Part shown: positions 16,234 to 25,841 of the stretch, piece by piece
Numbering within the stretch: position 1 is the stretch's first letter
How the letters are laid out: every line of letters begins with the position of its first letter
Assembly: GCF_017086445.1 (NCBI RefSeq)
Contig: NZ_CP070968.1
Span: forward strand, 1,736,001 to 1,800,000
DNA length: 64,000 nucleotides
Reading direction: 5' to 3'
DNA from: Brevundimonas fontaquae
GTDB lineage: Bacteria > Pseudomonadota > Alphaproteobacteria > Caulobacterales > Caulobacteraceae
Position numbers and translations under genes: made by a program
The notes under the pieces: model-generated
Database searches by the model: none
What the model saw: the letters and a program-made list of their open reading frames with translations, nothing else
Told to the model about the DNA's origin: nothing

Positions 16234-17826
16234 ATGCCGAAGCTGACGTCCGCGGTCGATCCGCAAAGCCAAAAATACATGTCCCTGCACGCGCACAACA
16301 GCGCCCTGGTCGCCGAGTTGCGCAACCATGTGGCCAAGGCCGCGCGCGGCGGGTCCGACAAGTCGCGCGACCGTCACGTCGCTCGCGGCAAACTGTTGCC
16401 GCGCGACCGCGTCGAGCGCCTGCTGGATCCCGGCTCGCCCTTCCTGGAGATCGGGCAACTGGCTGCGCACGACATGTATGACGGCGAGGCCCCGGCGGCG
16501 GGCGTCATCGCCGGCATCGGCCGCGTTTCGGGCCGCGAGGTCATGATCGTCTGCAACGACCCGACGGTGAAGGGCGGCGCCTATTTCCCCATGACGGTGA
16601 AGAAGCACCTGCGCGCCCAGGAAATCGCCGAGCAGAACCGCCTGCCGTGCGTCTATCTGGTCGATAGCGGCGGGGCCAATCTGCCGCACCAGGCCGAGGT
16701 GTTTCCCGACCGCGACCATTTCGGCCGCATCTTCTTCAATCAGGCCCGGATGAGCGCCAAGGGCATCGCCCAGATCGCCTGCGTCATGGGCCTGTCCACC
16801 GCCGGCGGGGCCTATGTGCCGGCCATGTCGGACGAGACGATCATCGTCAGGAACCAGGGGGCAATCTTCCTGGCCGGCCCGCCGCTGGTGAAGGCGGCGA
16901 CGGGCGAGGTCATCTCGGCGGAGGAGCTGGGCGGGGCCGAGACCCACGGCCGTCGCTCCGGCGTGGTCGACCATGTCGCCGAGAATGATGAGCATGCGCT
17001 GGAGATCGTGCGCTCGATCGTCGCCAATCTGAACACGACCAAGGCCGTCGAGATGGATGTGCGCGAACCGCGCGCCCCCGCCTTCGACGCGGAGGAGCTG
17101 TACGGCCTGATCCCAGACGACGTGCGCGCCCCCTATGATGTGCGCGAGGTCATCTCTCGGCTGGTGGACGGGTCGGAGTTCGACGAGTTCAAGAGCCTGT
17201 ACGGCTCGACCCTGGTGTGCGGCTTCGCCCGCATCTGGGGCTATCCGGTCGCCATCCTGGCCAACAACGGCGTCATCTTTTCCGAGAGCGCCCAGAAGGG
17301 CGCGCACTTCATCGAACTGGCTTGCAAGCGCAAGATTCCGCTGCTGTTCTTGCAGAACATCTCGGGCTTCATGGTCGGCGGCAAATATGAGGCGGGCGGC
17401 ATCGCCAAGGACGGCGCCAAGCTGGTGACAGCCGTGGCCTCTGCCGAAGTGCCCAAGTTCACTGTCCTGATCGGCGGCAGTTTCGGCGCGGGGAACTATG
17501 GCATGTGCGGCCGGGCCTATTCGCCGCGCTTCCTGTTCACTTGGCCCAACAGCCGGATCGGGGTGATGGGCGGCGAGCAGGCCGCCAGCGTGCTGGCCAC
17601 CGTGCACCGCGACGCCGAGACCTGGAGCGCAGACGACGCCGAGGCCTTCAAGGCGCCGATCCGTCAAAAGTACGAGGACGAAGGCAATCCCTATTACGCC
17701 ACCGCCCGCCTGTGGGACGACGGCGTCATCGACCCGGCCCAGACCCGCGATGTGCTGGGCCTAGCCATCAGCGCCAGCCTGAACGCCCCCATCCCGGAGA
17801 CGACGTTCGGCCTGTTCCGGATGTAA
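16234..17826 (+). CDS. mccB: Methylcrotonoyl-CoA carboxylase, carboxyltransferase (beta) subunit
   Basis: This 530-residue protein belongs to the acyl-CoA carboxyltransferase family. It starts near [20 protein letters not shown] and [20 protein letters not shown]. It shows the paired crotonase-fold oxyanion segments [12 protein letters not shown] (N-domain) and [20 protein letters not shown] (C-domain), plus [16 protein letters not shown] and [11 protein letters not shown]. The ANLPHQ and [14 protein letters not shown] signatures are those of MccB rather than PccB. It transfers the carboxyl group from biotin on MccA to 3-methylcrotonyl-CoA in leucine catabolism. It is divergent from rpsF, and its hydratase neighbour follows 50 bases downstream. 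Confidence 0.94.
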   Translation: MPKLTSAVDPQSQKYMSLHAHNSALVAELRNHVAKAARGGSDKSRDRHVARGKLLPRDRVERLLDPGSPFLEIGQLAAHDMYDGEAPAAGVIAGIGRVSGREVMIVCNDPTVKGGAYFPMTVKKHLRAQEIAEQNRLPCVYLVDSGGANLPHQAEVFPDRDHFGRIFFNQARMSAKGIAQIACVMGLSTAGGAYVPAMSDETIIVRNQGAIFLAGPPLVKAATGEVISAEELGGAETHGRRSGVVDHVAENDEHALEIVRSIVANLNTTKAVEMDVREPRAPAFDAEELYGLIPDDVRAPYDVREVISRLVDGSEFDEFKSLYGSTLVCGFARIWGYPVAILANNGVIFSESAQKGAHFIELACKRKIPLLFLQNISGFMVGGKYEAGGIAKDGAKLVTAVASAEVPKFTVLIGGSFGAGNYGMCGRAYSPRFLFTWPNSRIGVMGGEQAASVLATVHRDAETWSADDAEAFKAPIRQKYEDEGNPYYATARLWDDGVIDPAQTRDVLGLAISASLNAPIPETTFGLFRM

Positions 17827-17876
17827 CCTATTGGTCCGCGCCTCGTTGTGAGCGGACACGCAGTTTGGAGACCCCC

Positions 17877-18776
17877 ATGGCCGATCAACCGACCGAAGCC
17901 GACCTCAACGCCCTGGACGTCACCGACGCCGAGGCGGCCGAGATCAACAGCATCGCCCAGCCGCTGGTGCCCGATGCCGCGCCGGACGCCGACGACGATC
18001 TGGTGCAGATCGATTCGACCACCGACGGGGTCGTCTTCGTCACCATCAACCGGCCGGCCAAGAAGAACGCCTTCGACGCCGCGACCATCGCAGCCCTGCA
18101 TGAGGCGTTCGAAACGCTGCATGGCGCGGACCGGGTGCGGGCCGTCTTCATTCGGGGGGCGGGCGGCACCTTCAGCGCCGGGGCCGATCTGAACTGGATG
18201 CGCGACGCCGCCGGCTGGTCCGAGAGCGACAACCGCGACGACGCCATGGGCCTGGCGAAAATGCTGAAGGCCCTGCACGACATTCCCGCCCTGACGGTGG
18301 CGGTGGTCGAGGGCAACGCCATGGGCGGCGGAGCGGGCATCGTCGCCGCCTGCGACATGGCCGTGGCGGTCGAGGGGGCGCGCTTCGCCTTCTCCGAAGT
18401 CAAGCTGGGTCTGATCCCGGCGACCATCGCCCCCTATGTGATCGAGGCCGTCGGCGCGCGCCGCGCCCGCCAGCTGTTCCTGACCGCCAACGCCTTCGAC
18501 GCCGACTACGCCGCCCATGCCGGCCTGATCGACCTGGTCCTGCCCGAAGGATCGGTGGACGAATTCATCTCGATGCTGAGCGACAGCCTGACCAACAATG
18601 CGCCGGGTGCGATGGGCGAGGCCAAGCGTTTGGTCAACGACATCGCCCACCACAAGATCGACAACGGTCTGATGGACGAAACCGCCAAACGCATCGCCCG
18701 CGCCCGCGTGTCGGATGAAGGTCGCGAGGGCGTCGCCGCCTTCCTGGAAAAGCGCAAGGCCAGCTGGACGGTCTGA
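17877..18776 (+). CDS. Enoyl-CoA hydratase/isomerase family protein, probable methylglutaconyl-CoA hydratase
   Basis: From ATG 17877 (GGAG 6 bases upstream) the protein has 299 residues. The crotonase fold is clear: ITINRP-type start VTINRPAKKNAFDAATIAAL, oxyanion segments GGTFSAGADLNWM and GNAMGGGAGIVAACDMAVAV, and FSEVKLGLIPATIAPYVIEA. A position between MccB and MccA makes 3-methylglutaconyl-CoA hydratase, the step after the carboxylase, the best guess. The first 45 residues form an acidic Asp/Ala-rich extension not usual for crotonases, which are about 260 residues. An upstream in-frame start overlapping mccB is rejected because the extension would be out of family. Confidence 0.85.
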   Translation: MADQPTEADLNALDVTDAEAAEINSIAQPLVPDAAPDADDDLVQIDSTTDGVVFVTINRPAKKNAFDAATIAALHEAFETLHGADRVRAVFIRGAGGTFSAGADLNWMRDAAGWSESDNRDDAMGLAKMLKALHDIPALTVAVVEGNAMGGGAGIVAACDMAVAVEGARFAFSEVKLGLIPATIAPYVIEAVGARRARQLFLTANAFDADYAAHAGLIDLVLPEGSVDEFISMLSDSLTNNAPGAMGEAKRLVNDIAHHKIDNGLMDETAKRIARARVSDEGREGVAAFLEKRKASWTV

Positions 18777-18785
18777 TTGCGCTGA

Positions 18786-18809
18786 TCGGCCGCCGGAAAC
18801 GGCGGCCGA
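18786..18809. terminator. Hairpin between convergent hydratase and oxygenase genes
   Basis: A perfect 10-bp stem, TCGGCCGCCG (18786-18795) with CGGCGGCCGA (18800-18809) and a GAAA tetraloop, lies between two convergent stop codons. There is no T tract on either strand, so it may act as a transcript-end stabiliser or a Rho-aided terminator. Confidence 0.55.
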
Positions 18810-18811
18810 CT

Positions 18812-19423
18812 TCAGGCGTAGTTGAAGCTGATCGAAATCCGGTCGGCCTTGGCCAGGTTGGTCGGCACCTCGTGCCGCAGCCAGCTTTCCCACATCAGCA
18901 CCGTGCCTGCCTGGGGCTGAAGATAGACGAACGGCCGCTCGGCCTCGGTCGCGTCATCGGTCACCGACGGGCGGGCCATCATGAAGGGCAGGCGGGGGTC
19001 TTCCAGCTTTAGCGATGAGGCGCCGTCTGGCACGTCGATATAGACGGTGCCCGACAGGAAGGCGTGCGGGTGGATGTGACCTGTATGACCGCCTCCGGGC
19101 TTCAGGATGTTGACCCACAGATTGTCGAGGCGGGGTTTGCGCGCCAGGTCGAAGTTCAGCGCCTTGGCGTAGGCGACGGCATGGCGATCCAGATGGCGCT
19201 TCAGCTCCGCGAACTCGGGGAACCGCTGGGGCAGGTCGTTCAGCGATCCGTAGGAGGTGTAGCCGCGATAGGCGTTGGCCTTGCACCACCGGCGGCCGGC
19301 CTCGTCCTCCTCGGCCATCATCCGGATGACGTCGATCAGCTGTGCGTTGAAGTCGGGCCAGCCACGCCCTTCGGCGAGGGAGGCTTCATAAACCTGGGTG
19401 ACGAAGAGGGGGCGCAGGGACAT
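18812..19423 (-). CDS. TIGR02466-like 2-oxoglutarate/Fe(II) oxygenase family protein
   Basis: This 203-residue protein has the pattern of the TIGR02466 family of the 2OG-Fe(II) oxygenase superfamily. The core is NLWVNILKPGGGHTGHIHPH with AFLSGTVYIDVP after it, and the C-terminal strand reads WESWLRHEVPTNL...RISISFNYA. His113-His120 are clustered, and His184 with Arg195 fit the distal iron ligand and the 2-oxoglutarate-binding basic residue. The family's substrate is unknown; members are often near amino-acid or lipid genes and in phages. It lies in reverse between the hydratase and mccA genes, so it is probably an independent insert in the cluster. Confidence 0.8.
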   Translation of the reverse strand: MSLRPLFVTQVYEASLAEGRGWPDFNAQLIDVIRMMAEEDEAGRRWCKANAYRGYTSYGSLNDLPQRFPEFAELKRHLDRHAVAYAKALNFDLARKPRLDNLWVNILKPGGGHTGHIHPHAFLSGTVYIDVPDGASSLKLEDPRLPFMMARPSVTDDATEAERPFVYLQPQAGTVLMWESWLRHEVPTNLAKADRISISFNYA

Positions 19424-19510
19424 GGGAGGGGCTTAACGCCTGCCGCGTCGCGTGAGAAGGGTCGTGCTCTGCCTCTCGCCTGATGCGCACGATCCGGCTA
19501 AGACCGCTTC

Positions 19511-21472
19511 ATGTTCAAGTCCGTCCTTGTCGCCAATCGCGGCGAAATCGCCTGCCGTGTCTTCCGCACCGCCAAGCGGATGGGGATTCGCGCCATCGCC
19601 GTCTATTCCGAGGCGGACGCCAACGCCCTGCATGTGCGCGAGGCCGACGAGGCGGTGCTGATCGGTCCGGCGCCGGCGCGCGAATCCTATCTGGACGGCG
19701 TCAAGGTGCTGGCGGCGGCCAAGGCGACCGGCGCAGAGGCGATCCACCCCGGGTATGGCTTCCTGAGCGAGAACGCTGACTTCGCCGAGGCCGTCGCGGC
19801 GGCGGGCCTGATCTGGATCGGACCGGACCCGTCTTCCATTCGCGCCATGGGTCTCAAGGACGCGGCCAAGGAACTGATGATTCAGGCCGGGGTGCCGGTG
19901 ACGCCGGGCTATCAGGGTGCCGACCAGTCGGAGGAAACCCTGACGGCCGAGGCGGCGCGGATCGGCTATCCGGTGCTGATCAAGGCGGTCGCGGGTGGCG
20001 GCGGCAAGGGGATGAAACGGGTCGATGATCCGGCCGATTTCGCCGCCGGTCTGGCCAGCGCCAAGCGCGAGGGGGCTGCGGCCTTCGGCGACGATCGGGT
20101 GCTGATCGAACGCTACATCACCCGCCCACGCCACATCGAGGTGCAGGTGTTCGGCGACAAGCACGGCGAGGTCGTCCACCTTTATGAGCGCGACTGTTCG
20201 CTGCAACGCCGCCACCAGAAGGTGATCGAAGAGGCGCCCGCGCCGGGCATGAGCGAGGCCGTGCGCGCCGCCGTGACCGGGGCCGCGATCAAGGCGGCCC
20301 GGGCGGTCAACTACGTCGGGGCCGGGACCATCGAGTTCATCGCCGACGCCTCGGACGGGCTGAAGGCGGACGGCGTCTGGTTCATGGAGATGAACACCCG
20401 GCTGCAGGTCGAGCATCCCGTGACCGAGAGCGTGACGGGCGTCGATCTGGTCGAGTGGCAGTTCCGCGTGGCGGCGGGCGAGCCGCTGCCGCTGAAGCAG
20501 GATCAGATCAGGCTGAACGGCTGGGCCATGGAGGCGCGCCTCTATGCCGAGGATCCGGCGAACGGCTTCCTGCCGTCCATCGGCCGGCTGGAGCATTTCG
20601 TCATGCCCGACGGCATCCGCGTCGACACCGGCGTGGAGCAGGGCGGCGAGGTCAGCCAGTTCTATGATCCGATGATCGCCAAGCTGATCGTGCATGAGAA
20701 CACGCGCGAGGCTGCGGCGGCGCGGCTGGCCGAGGCGGCGGGCGAGGTCGAGGTCTGGCCAGTCAAGGCCAACGCCGGCTTCCTGAAACGCTGTCTGGAG
20801 CATCCGCGTTTCGTCGCGGGTGACGTGGACACCGGATTCATCGCGGCGGAGGAGGCGGCGTTGCAGCCGCAGCCGTCCGACGAAGTAACGCTGGCGGCCC
20901 TGACCCTGATTGCGGAAGCGGCGGCGGATACGATCGAGGCGCGTTCGGACCGGTTCAGCCCTTGGGGCGGCCAGACGGGCCTGTCCTACGGCGTGCGCCT
21001 GAATGCGCCGGCGCAGACAATCGTCTGGGCCCACGTCGACGGTCAGGGCGTGTCCGCTGCGGTGACGCCGGTCGAAACGGGCTGGCGCGGTTCGCAGGGC
21101 GAACTGGCCCACGTCGGGTTCGATCAGGTCCAGGCCGGGGATCGCCTGTTCGGCTATCAGGCCGTCGACGACGGTTTCGTCCTGTTCGTCGATGGCGAGG
21201 CGCGTCGCGTCACGCCCTATCGCGCCGCCGTGGGGTCGGGCGCGGGCGCGGTGTCGGATGGTTCGCTGCGCGCGCCCATGCCTGGCAAGATCGTCGCGAC
21301 GCCGGTCAAGGCCGGCAACGCCGTCACCAAGGGGCAGCCGGTCGTGGTGCTGGAAGCCATGAAGATGGAACACGCCCTGACCGCGCCGTTCGACGGGGTG
21401 GTGGAAAGCGTCTCAGCCCTGGGCGATCAGGTCGTGGAGGCGGCCGTGCTGGCGGTGGTGAAGGCGAACTAA
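19511..21472 (+). CDS. mccA: Methylcrotonoyl-CoA carboxylase, biotin carboxylase/BCCP (alpha) subunit
   Basis: This 653-residue protein has the biotin carboxylase fold: N-terminal domain SVLVANRGEIACRVFRTAKR, ATP-grasp glycine loop KAVAGGGGKGMKRV, EMNTRLQVEHPVTE active-site segment, then a BT-type linker. A C-terminal biotinyl domain carries EAMKMEH with Lys618 as the biotinylation site. It carboxylates biotin with ATP and bicarbonate and pairs with MccB. Placement 3' of mccB and the hydratase supports MCC over propionyl-CoA or acetyl-CoA carboxylase. The ribosome site is weak. It converges on a small monooxygenase gene with a 4-base overlap at CTAA. Confidence 0.93.
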   Translation: MFKSVLVANRGEIACRVFRTAKRMGIRAIAVYSEADANALHVREADEAVLIGPAPARESYLDGVKVLAAAKATGAEAIHPGYGFLSENADFAEAVAAAGLIWIGPDPSSIRAMGLKDAAKELMIQAGVPVTPGYQGADQSEETLTAEAARIGYPVLIKAVAGGGGKGMKRVDDPADFAAGLASAKREGAAAFGDDRVLIERYITRPRHIEVQVFGDKHGEVVHLYERDCSLQRRHQKVIEEAPAPGMSEAVRAAVTGAAIKAARAVNYVGAGTIEFIADASDGLKADGVWFMEMNTRLQVEHPVTESVTGVDLVEWQFRVAAGEPLPLKQDQIRLNGWAMEARLYAEDPANGFLPSIGRLEHFVMPDGIRVDTGVEQGGEVSQFYDPMIAKLIVHENTREAAAARLAEAAGEVEVWPVKANAGFLKRCLEHPRFVAGDVDTGFIAAEEAALQPQPSDEVTLAALTLIAEAAADTIEARSDRFSPWGGQTGLSYGVRLNAPAQTIVWAHVDGQGVSAAVTPVETGWRGSQGELAHVGFDQVQAGDRLFGYQAVDDGFVLFVDGEARRVTPYRAAVGSGAGAVSDGSLRAPMPGKIVATPVKAGNAVTKGQPVVVLEAMKMEHALTAPFDGVVESVSALGDQVVEAAVLAVVKAN

Positions 21473-21759
21473 AGCCCCACGCCACCGATGGGGCGGGTGA
21501 AGACGGTGTCGCCGAAGGTGGCGATCAGCGCCAGGGCCGGCCTCATGACGCCTGTTTCCCGGATGCTGTCGGACCAGGCCTCGTGCGTGGCCTTGCTCAT
21601 CCACACCTCGGTGACCCACAGGGTGTCGGCGTCATTCGGATCGTGCGCAACCACGTAGCTGTGACAGCCTGGACGCCTCATGTTCGGGTCCATCAGGCAC
21701 AGCCCAAGTTCGTCGCGACGACCAGGATGGGCCGACAGCCGGGTAATCAATCCGTACAT
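21469..21759 (-). CDS. Antibiotic biosynthesis monooxygenase (ABM)-fold protein
   Basis: From ATG 21759 the protein has 96 residues: MYGLITRLSAHPGRRDELGL, then GCHSYVVAHDPNDADTLWVTEVWMSKATHEAWSDS and a C-terminal LIATFGDTVFTRPIGG. This is the ferredoxin-like dimeric alpha+beta barrel of ABM-domain proteins (quinol monooxygenase YgiN, heme monooxygenase relatives). The E.W....H..H-like TEVWMSKATHEAW segment is the family hallmark. The reaction is unknown. It ends inside the mccA stop (convergent 4-base overlap) and looks like a single-gene unit. Confidence 0.82.
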   Translation of the reverse strand: MYGLITRLSAHPGRRDELGLCLMDPNMRRPGCHSYVVAHDPNDADTLWVTEVWMSKATHEAWSDSIRETGVMRPALALIATFGDTVFTRPIGGVGL

Positions 21760-21862
21760 ACTGGTCTCTGGCTGCGCCGGGAGGGGAGAGCGCGCTACCA
21801 TCCCTAGCGGGCTGTTCATTAAGAATCTGGCTAATGTGCCTAAGGGGCACTACGTGGGCGCC

Positions 21863-22261
21863 ATGCCGCTTCACATGATCAAGCTGGGCGTCGGGGTGCC
21901 GGACGTCGAATGGCTGGAGGCCCGCGCCGCCCGGGGCGGGGCGCTCGTCGTCCACACACGCATGACGCCGAAACGGGCGACCGAGATCGAGGACGGCGGC
22001 TCGCTTTACTGGGTGGTGAAGGGGACGATCGTCTGTCGTCAGCCGGTGCTGGACATCGCCACCTTGGGCGAGGGCAAGCAGAGCCGCTGCGAGATCACGC
22101 TCGAACCCAAGGTGATCCGCACCGCGCCCATGGCCCGGCGACCGTTCCAGGGCTGGCGCTATTTCGAACCCAAGGATGCGCCGGTCGACCTGACCGACCT
22201 TGACGCCGGCGAGGCCCCGGAGGAACTGGTGCGTCAGCTTCGCGAACTGGGCGCCTGGTAG
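21863..22261 (+). CDS. DUF1489 family protein
   Basis: From ATG 21863 the protein has 132 residues: MPLHMIKLGVGVPDVEWLEA at the start, TRMTPKRATEIEDGGSLYWV and a KGTIVCRQPVLDI segment, then PRPFQGWRYF-like RRPFQGWRYFEPKDAPVDL. This is the alphaproteobacterial DUF1489 pattern, present as a conserved single-copy protein of unknown role. The open frame extends upstream to 21680, but those residues do not fit the family. It is a soluble, single-domain protein with no membrane segment, and lies 60 bases upstream of the MATE gene. Confidence 0.85.
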   Translation: MPLHMIKLGVGVPDVEWLEARAARGGALVVHTRMTPKRATEIEDGGSLYWVVKGTIVCRQPVLDIATLGEGKQSRCEITLEPKVIRTAPMARRPFQGWRYFEPKDAPVDLTDLDAGEAPEELVRQLRELGAW

Positions 22262-22324
22262 GCCAAGCCCTCAAAGTTTTTGGGAGTTGACCCCGGCGGG
22301 TCGGCGTGGCCTGTGCCGCGTCCG

Positions 22325-23671
22325 ATGATCGCGCTCAGCCCCCAGACCCGTACCGCCTTCCGCGACCTGCTGAACCTGGCATGGCCGGTGATCCTAGCGC
22401 GCATCGGGATCATGACCATGGGGCTGACCGACGCCATCGTCGTCGGCAACTATTCCAGCCAGGAACTGGCGTTCCATTCGTTGGCCTGGGCGCCGACGTC
22501 GATCGTGGTGACGACAGCAGTGGGCTTGATGCTGGGCGTTCAGGTGATGACGGCGCGGATGCTGGGCGAGGGGCGTCGGCACGCTGTCGGCTCGGTGCTG
22601 CGTCGCGGCCTGACCTATTCGTTGCAGATCGGCGTGGTGTCGATGATCGCCCTGATCGCCATTGGCCCGTGGGGACTGGGCAAGCTGGGGCTGGAGGACG
22701 GTCTGGCGGAGGGCGCGGGGCCTGCCCTGGTGGTGTTCGCCCTGTCCATGCCCTTCTATCTGATCTCGGTGACGGGCCAATTCTTCCTAGAGGCTCTGGG
22801 CCGGCCCAAGCCCGGCATGGTCGCCATGTGGGTGGCGAACGGGGTCAATCTGGCGCTGAACATCGTGCTGGTGCCGGACCTTCTGGGCTTCGGCTTCGAC
22901 GGCGCCTTCGCCTCGGCCTGGGCGACGTTCGGGGCGCGGGCGGCGCTGGCGATCTTTCTGGTGATCTACATCCTGCGTCTGCCCGAGGCGCGGGCGTTGG
23001 GCATCTTCGACAAGCCCGAGCGCGATCCCAAGGCCGCGCGCGAGCAGGTCAAGGTCGGCCTGGGCGCCGGGGCCTCCTACTTCATCGAGGTCGGGGCCTT
23101 TTCGGGCTTCACCTTCTTCGCCGGTCAGATCGGCACGGCGGAGACGGCGGCCTGGGCGGTGGTGCTGAACGTCTCGGCGATCGTCTTCATGCTGCCGATG
23201 GGGCTTTCGTCGGCGACGGCGGTGCTGGTGGGCCGCAGCTATGGGGCCGGCGACGGGCGAGGGGTGATGCGCGCCGGGCTGGTGGGGCTGGGCGTCGTGA
23301 CGGCCCTGACATTGGTGGTCGCCCTGCTGGTCTGGCCCAGCGCCCATCTGATTGTCGGCGCCTATAATCGCGATCCGGCCCTGCTGGCCATCGCGGCGCC
23401 GGCGCTGGTGCTGGCGACGCTGTTCTTCGTCGCGGACGGCATTCAGGTCGTGGCGGCCCAGGCCAACCGCGCGGCGGGCGATGTCTGGTGGCCTACGATC
23501 ATGCATTTCGCCGCCTACGGCGCGGTGATGATGCCGCTGGGCTGGGTTTTGGCGCACCAGATGGGCGTCAACGGCCTGGTCTGGGCGGTGGTGATCGCCA
23601 GCCTGGCGTCCTCGACCCTGCTGACGGGGCGTTTCATCCGTATTGCGCGCCGTCTTCCGCAAGGCGTTTGA
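22325..23671 (+). CDS. MATE family efflux transporter
   Basis: The 448-residue protein (from ATG 22325) has 12 hydrophobic segments in two six-helix halves. The first half begins FRDLLNLAWPVILARIGIMTMGLTDAIVVGNYSS, the second VGLGAGASYFIEVGAFSGFTFFAGQIGTAETAAWAV, which is the MATE multidrug and toxin extruder pattern. It should export cationic compounds in exchange for Na+ or H+; substrate unknown. Earlier in-frame alternative starts (TTG 22280, GTG 22310) exist and none has a strong ribosome site, so the N-terminus is uncertain by up to 15 residues. metG follows after 54 bases. Confidence 0.9.
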   Translation: MIALSPQTRTAFRDLLNLAWPVILARIGIMTMGLTDAIVVGNYSSQELAFHSLAWAPTSIVVTTAVGLMLGVQVMTARMLGEGRRHAVGSVLRRGLTYSLQIGVVSMIALIAIGPWGLGKLGLEDGLAEGAGPALVVFALSMPFYLISVTGQFFLEALGRPKPGMVAMWVANGVNLALNIVLVPDLLGFGFDGAFASAWATFGARAALAIFLVIYILRLPEARALGIFDKPERDPKAAREQVKVGLGAGASYFIEVGAFSGFTFFAGQIGTAETAAWAVVLNVSAIVFMLPMGLSSATAVLVGRSYGAGDGRGVMRAGLVGLGVVTALTLVVALLVWPSAHLIVGAYNRDPALLAIAAPALVLATLFFVADGIQVVAAQANRAAGDVWWPTIMHFAAYGAVMMPLGWVLAHQMGVNGLVWAVVIASLASSTLLTGRFIRIARRLPQGV

Positions 23672-23725
23672 GGAAACCGCGCCGCCGCTCTATATCCCTG
23701 CGCTTCCCCGAACACCTGGACGATC

Positions 23726-25429
23726 ATGGCCCGCATCCTCATCACCTCGGCGCTGCCCTACATCAATGGCATCAAGCACCTGGGGAATCTGGCGGGCTCG
23801 ATGTTGCCGGCCGACGTCTGGGCGCGGTTCAAGCGGGCGCAGGGTCATGAGGTCCTCTATATCTGCGCCACCGACGAGCACGGCACCCCGGCCGAGCTGG
23901 CCGCCGCCGCCGCCGGCCAGGACGTGCGGACCTATTGCGACGAGCAGCACGAGATCCAGAAGGCCGCCGGCCAGGCGTTCGGCCTCAGCTACGACTGGTT
24001 CGGCCGGTCGTCGAACCCGCAGAACCATCGGTTGACCCAGCATTTCGCCGAGGCGCTGGAGAAGAACGGCCTGATCGAGGAGCGGGTGGATCGGATGATC
24101 TATTCGATCGACGACGCCCGCTTCCTGCCCGACCGCTATGTCGAGGGAACCTGCCCCCACTGCGGCCATGTCGGCGCGCGCGGTGATCAGTGCGACAACT
24201 GCGGACGCCTGCTGGACCCGACCGACCTGATCGATCCCTATTCGTCGGTGTCGGGCTCCAAGAACCTGGAGGTGCGCGACACGCGTCACCTCTATCTGCT
24301 TCAGACCAAGATCGAGCCGGAGATCCGCGCCTGGGTCGACGGCAAGACGGGCTGGCAACAGCTGGCTAAGTCCATCGCCTATAAACATCTGGACGAGGGA
24401 CTGATCGATCGGGGCATCACCCGCGACCTGGCCTGGGGCGTGCCGGTGACAAAGGATGGCTTCCCGCGCCCGGGCATGGAGGACAAGGTCTTCTACGTCT
24501 GGTTCGACGCCCCCATCGAATACATCGCCGCGACCGAGGAATGGGCCGAGGCGACGGGCGGATCGTGGCGTGACTGGTGGCGTCTGGACGAGGGGGCGGA
24601 GGACGTTCGCTATGTCCAGTTCATGGGCAAAGACAACGTGGCCTTCCACACCGTCAGCTTCCCCGCGACCATCATCGGCTCGGGCGAGCCGTGGAAGACG
24701 GTGGACCAGCTGAAGGCCTTCAACTGGCTGAATTGGTACGGCGGCAAGTTCTCGACCAGCCAGAAGCGCGGCGTGTTCATGGATCAGGCGTTGGAACTGC
24801 TCCCGGCCGACTACTGGCGCTGGCGCCTGACGGCCTATGGGCCGGAGCACGCGGATTCGGCCTTCACCTGGGAGGATTTCCAGGCCTCGACCAACAAGGA
24901 CCTGGCCGATGTGCTGGGGAACTTCGTCAACCGCATCGTCAAGTTCGCCGAATCCAAATTCGACGGCGTGGTGCCCGAGGGCGGCGAGGGCGGGCCGGTC
25001 GAAATCCAGCTGGAAGCCGACATCAAGGCCGCCGTCGCCGAGGCGACCGAACAGCTGGAGGCCATGGAGTTCAGAAAGGCCGCCGTCGCCATCCGCGCCG
25101 CCTGGGTGTTAGGCAACGAGTATCTGCAGGTCGCGGCGCCCTGGACGGCGCTGAAGACCGATCGCGACCGCGCGGCGGTCGGGGTGCGGACGGGTCTGAA
25201 TCTGGTCGCTCTGTTCGCGCGCCTGGCCGCGCCGATCCTGCCCTTCACCGCGCCCAGGATCGCGGCGTCGGTTGGGGTCGACGACCTGAGTTGGCCTGGC
25301 GCCGACGAGGATCTGCTGAACCGTCTGCCGGTCGGCGGCAAGGTCGAAGCTCAGGGCGTCTTGTTCGCCAAGATCGAGGACGCCCAGGTCGCGGAATGGT
25401 CCGAACGCTTCGGCGGCGCGGACGCCTGA
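23726..25429 (+). CDS. metG: Methionine--tRNA ligase
   Basis: MetG charges tRNA-Met. The 567-residue protein is a class I synthetase with the HIGH-equivalent [10 protein letters not shown] near residue 12-21. It has the zinc knuckle [18 protein letters not shown] (about 143-160), which has four cysteines as in the long MetRS type, and the KMSKS loop as KFSTS (about 347). The anticodon-binding helical domain follows; there is no C-terminal tRNA-binding EMAP extension. It is followed by a strong bidirectional terminator. Confidence 0.96.
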   Translation: MARILITSALPYINGIKHLGNLAGSMLPADVWARFKRAQGHEVLYICATDEHGTPAELAAAAAGQDVRTYCDEQHEIQKAAGQAFGLSYDWFGRSSNPQNHRLTQHFAEALEKNGLIEERVDRMIYSIDDARFLPDRYVEGTCPHCGHVGARGDQCDNCGRLLDPTDLIDPYSSVSGSKNLEVRDTRHLYLLQTKIEPEIRAWVDGKTGWQQLAKSIAYKHLDEGLIDRGITRDLAWGVPVTKDGFPRPGMEDKVFYVWFDAPIEYIAATEEWAEATGGSWRDWWRLDEGAEDVRYVQFMGKDNVAFHTVSFPATIIGSGEPWKTVDQLKAFNWLNWYGGKFSTSQKRGVFMDQALELLPADYWRWRLTAYGPEHADSAFTWEDFQASTNKDLADVLGNFVNRIVKFAESKFDGVVPEGGEGGPVEIQLEADIKAAVAEATEQLEAMEFRKAAVAIRAAWVLGNEYLQVAAPWTALKTDRDRAAVGVRTGLNLVALFARLAAPILPFTAPRIAASVGVDDLSWPGADEDLLNRLPVGGKVEAQGVLFAKIEDAQVAEWSERFGGADA

Positions 25430-25452
25430 TCCACCCCACGTGTGTGGCAAAG

Positions 25453-25485
25453 AAAAAGCCGCGCTCGGGATCGAGCGCGGCTTTT
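25453..25485. terminator. Bidirectional Rho-independent terminator
   Basis: A perfect 10-bp stem, GCCGCGCTCG (25458-25467) with CGAGCGCGGC (25472-25481), has AAAAA on the left and TTTT on the right. It can terminate both metG and the minus-strand TerC-rhodanese unit. Confidence 0.88.
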
Positions 25486-25502
25486 ATCTACGCGGCCTTT
25501 GA

Positions 25503-25841
25503 TCAGTCCTGTTCGGCGAACACGACGGGAAGCCCCGCCGCGTTCCAGGCCTGGATGCCGCCGGTCAGGTTGAACAGCGGCTGGCCATCGGGGCCCGTCG
25601 GGCCGACGAAGGCGCAGACTTGATGGCTACGGCCGCCCTTCAGGCATTGGACGATGATCTTCTTGTCGGCCGGAAGGTCCAGCGCCTCCCAGGCGGCGGG
25701 CATTTGGCTGAGCGGGGCCAGGATCGCGCCGTCGATACGGGCGGCGGCGAACTCGTCCGGCTCGCGCACATCGATCAGCACCGCTTCGCCGGCCTGCAGC
25801 CAGACGGCGGCTTCTTCGACTGTGACGGTGGCGACCGTCAT
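25503..25841 (-). CDS. Rhodanese-like domain protein
   Basis: This 112-residue single-domain protein reads EAAVWLQAGEAVLIDVREPD then CLKGGRS at residues 66-72, the rhodanese active-site loop with Cys66 as the sulfur-accepting nucleophile. It ends LTGGIQAWNAAGLPVV. A cysteine persulfide is expected; the physiological acceptor is not known. Its start overlaps the TerC stop by 4 bases (ATGA), so the two genes are translationally coupled. Confidence 0.9.
   Translation of the reverse strand: MTVATVTVEEAAVWLQAGEAVLIDVREPDEFAAARIDGAILAPLSQMPAAWEALDLPADKKIIVQCLKGGRSHQVCAFVGPTGPDGQPLFNLTGGIQAWNAAGLPVVFAEQD

Noticed and set aside
15628..17667. A 679-codon open frame on the minus strand overlapping rpsF and antisense to mccB
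   Set aside because: Only the last 128 codons are S6. The rest has the composition of a codon-bias shadow of mccB in high-GC DNA, no recognisable domain, and would displace the S6 start.
19433..21373. A 646-codon minus-strand frame antisense to mccA
   Set aside because: It is the antisense reading of a high-GC gene with strong third-position bias, rich in Arg, His, Asp and Gly, with no domain and no ribosome site.
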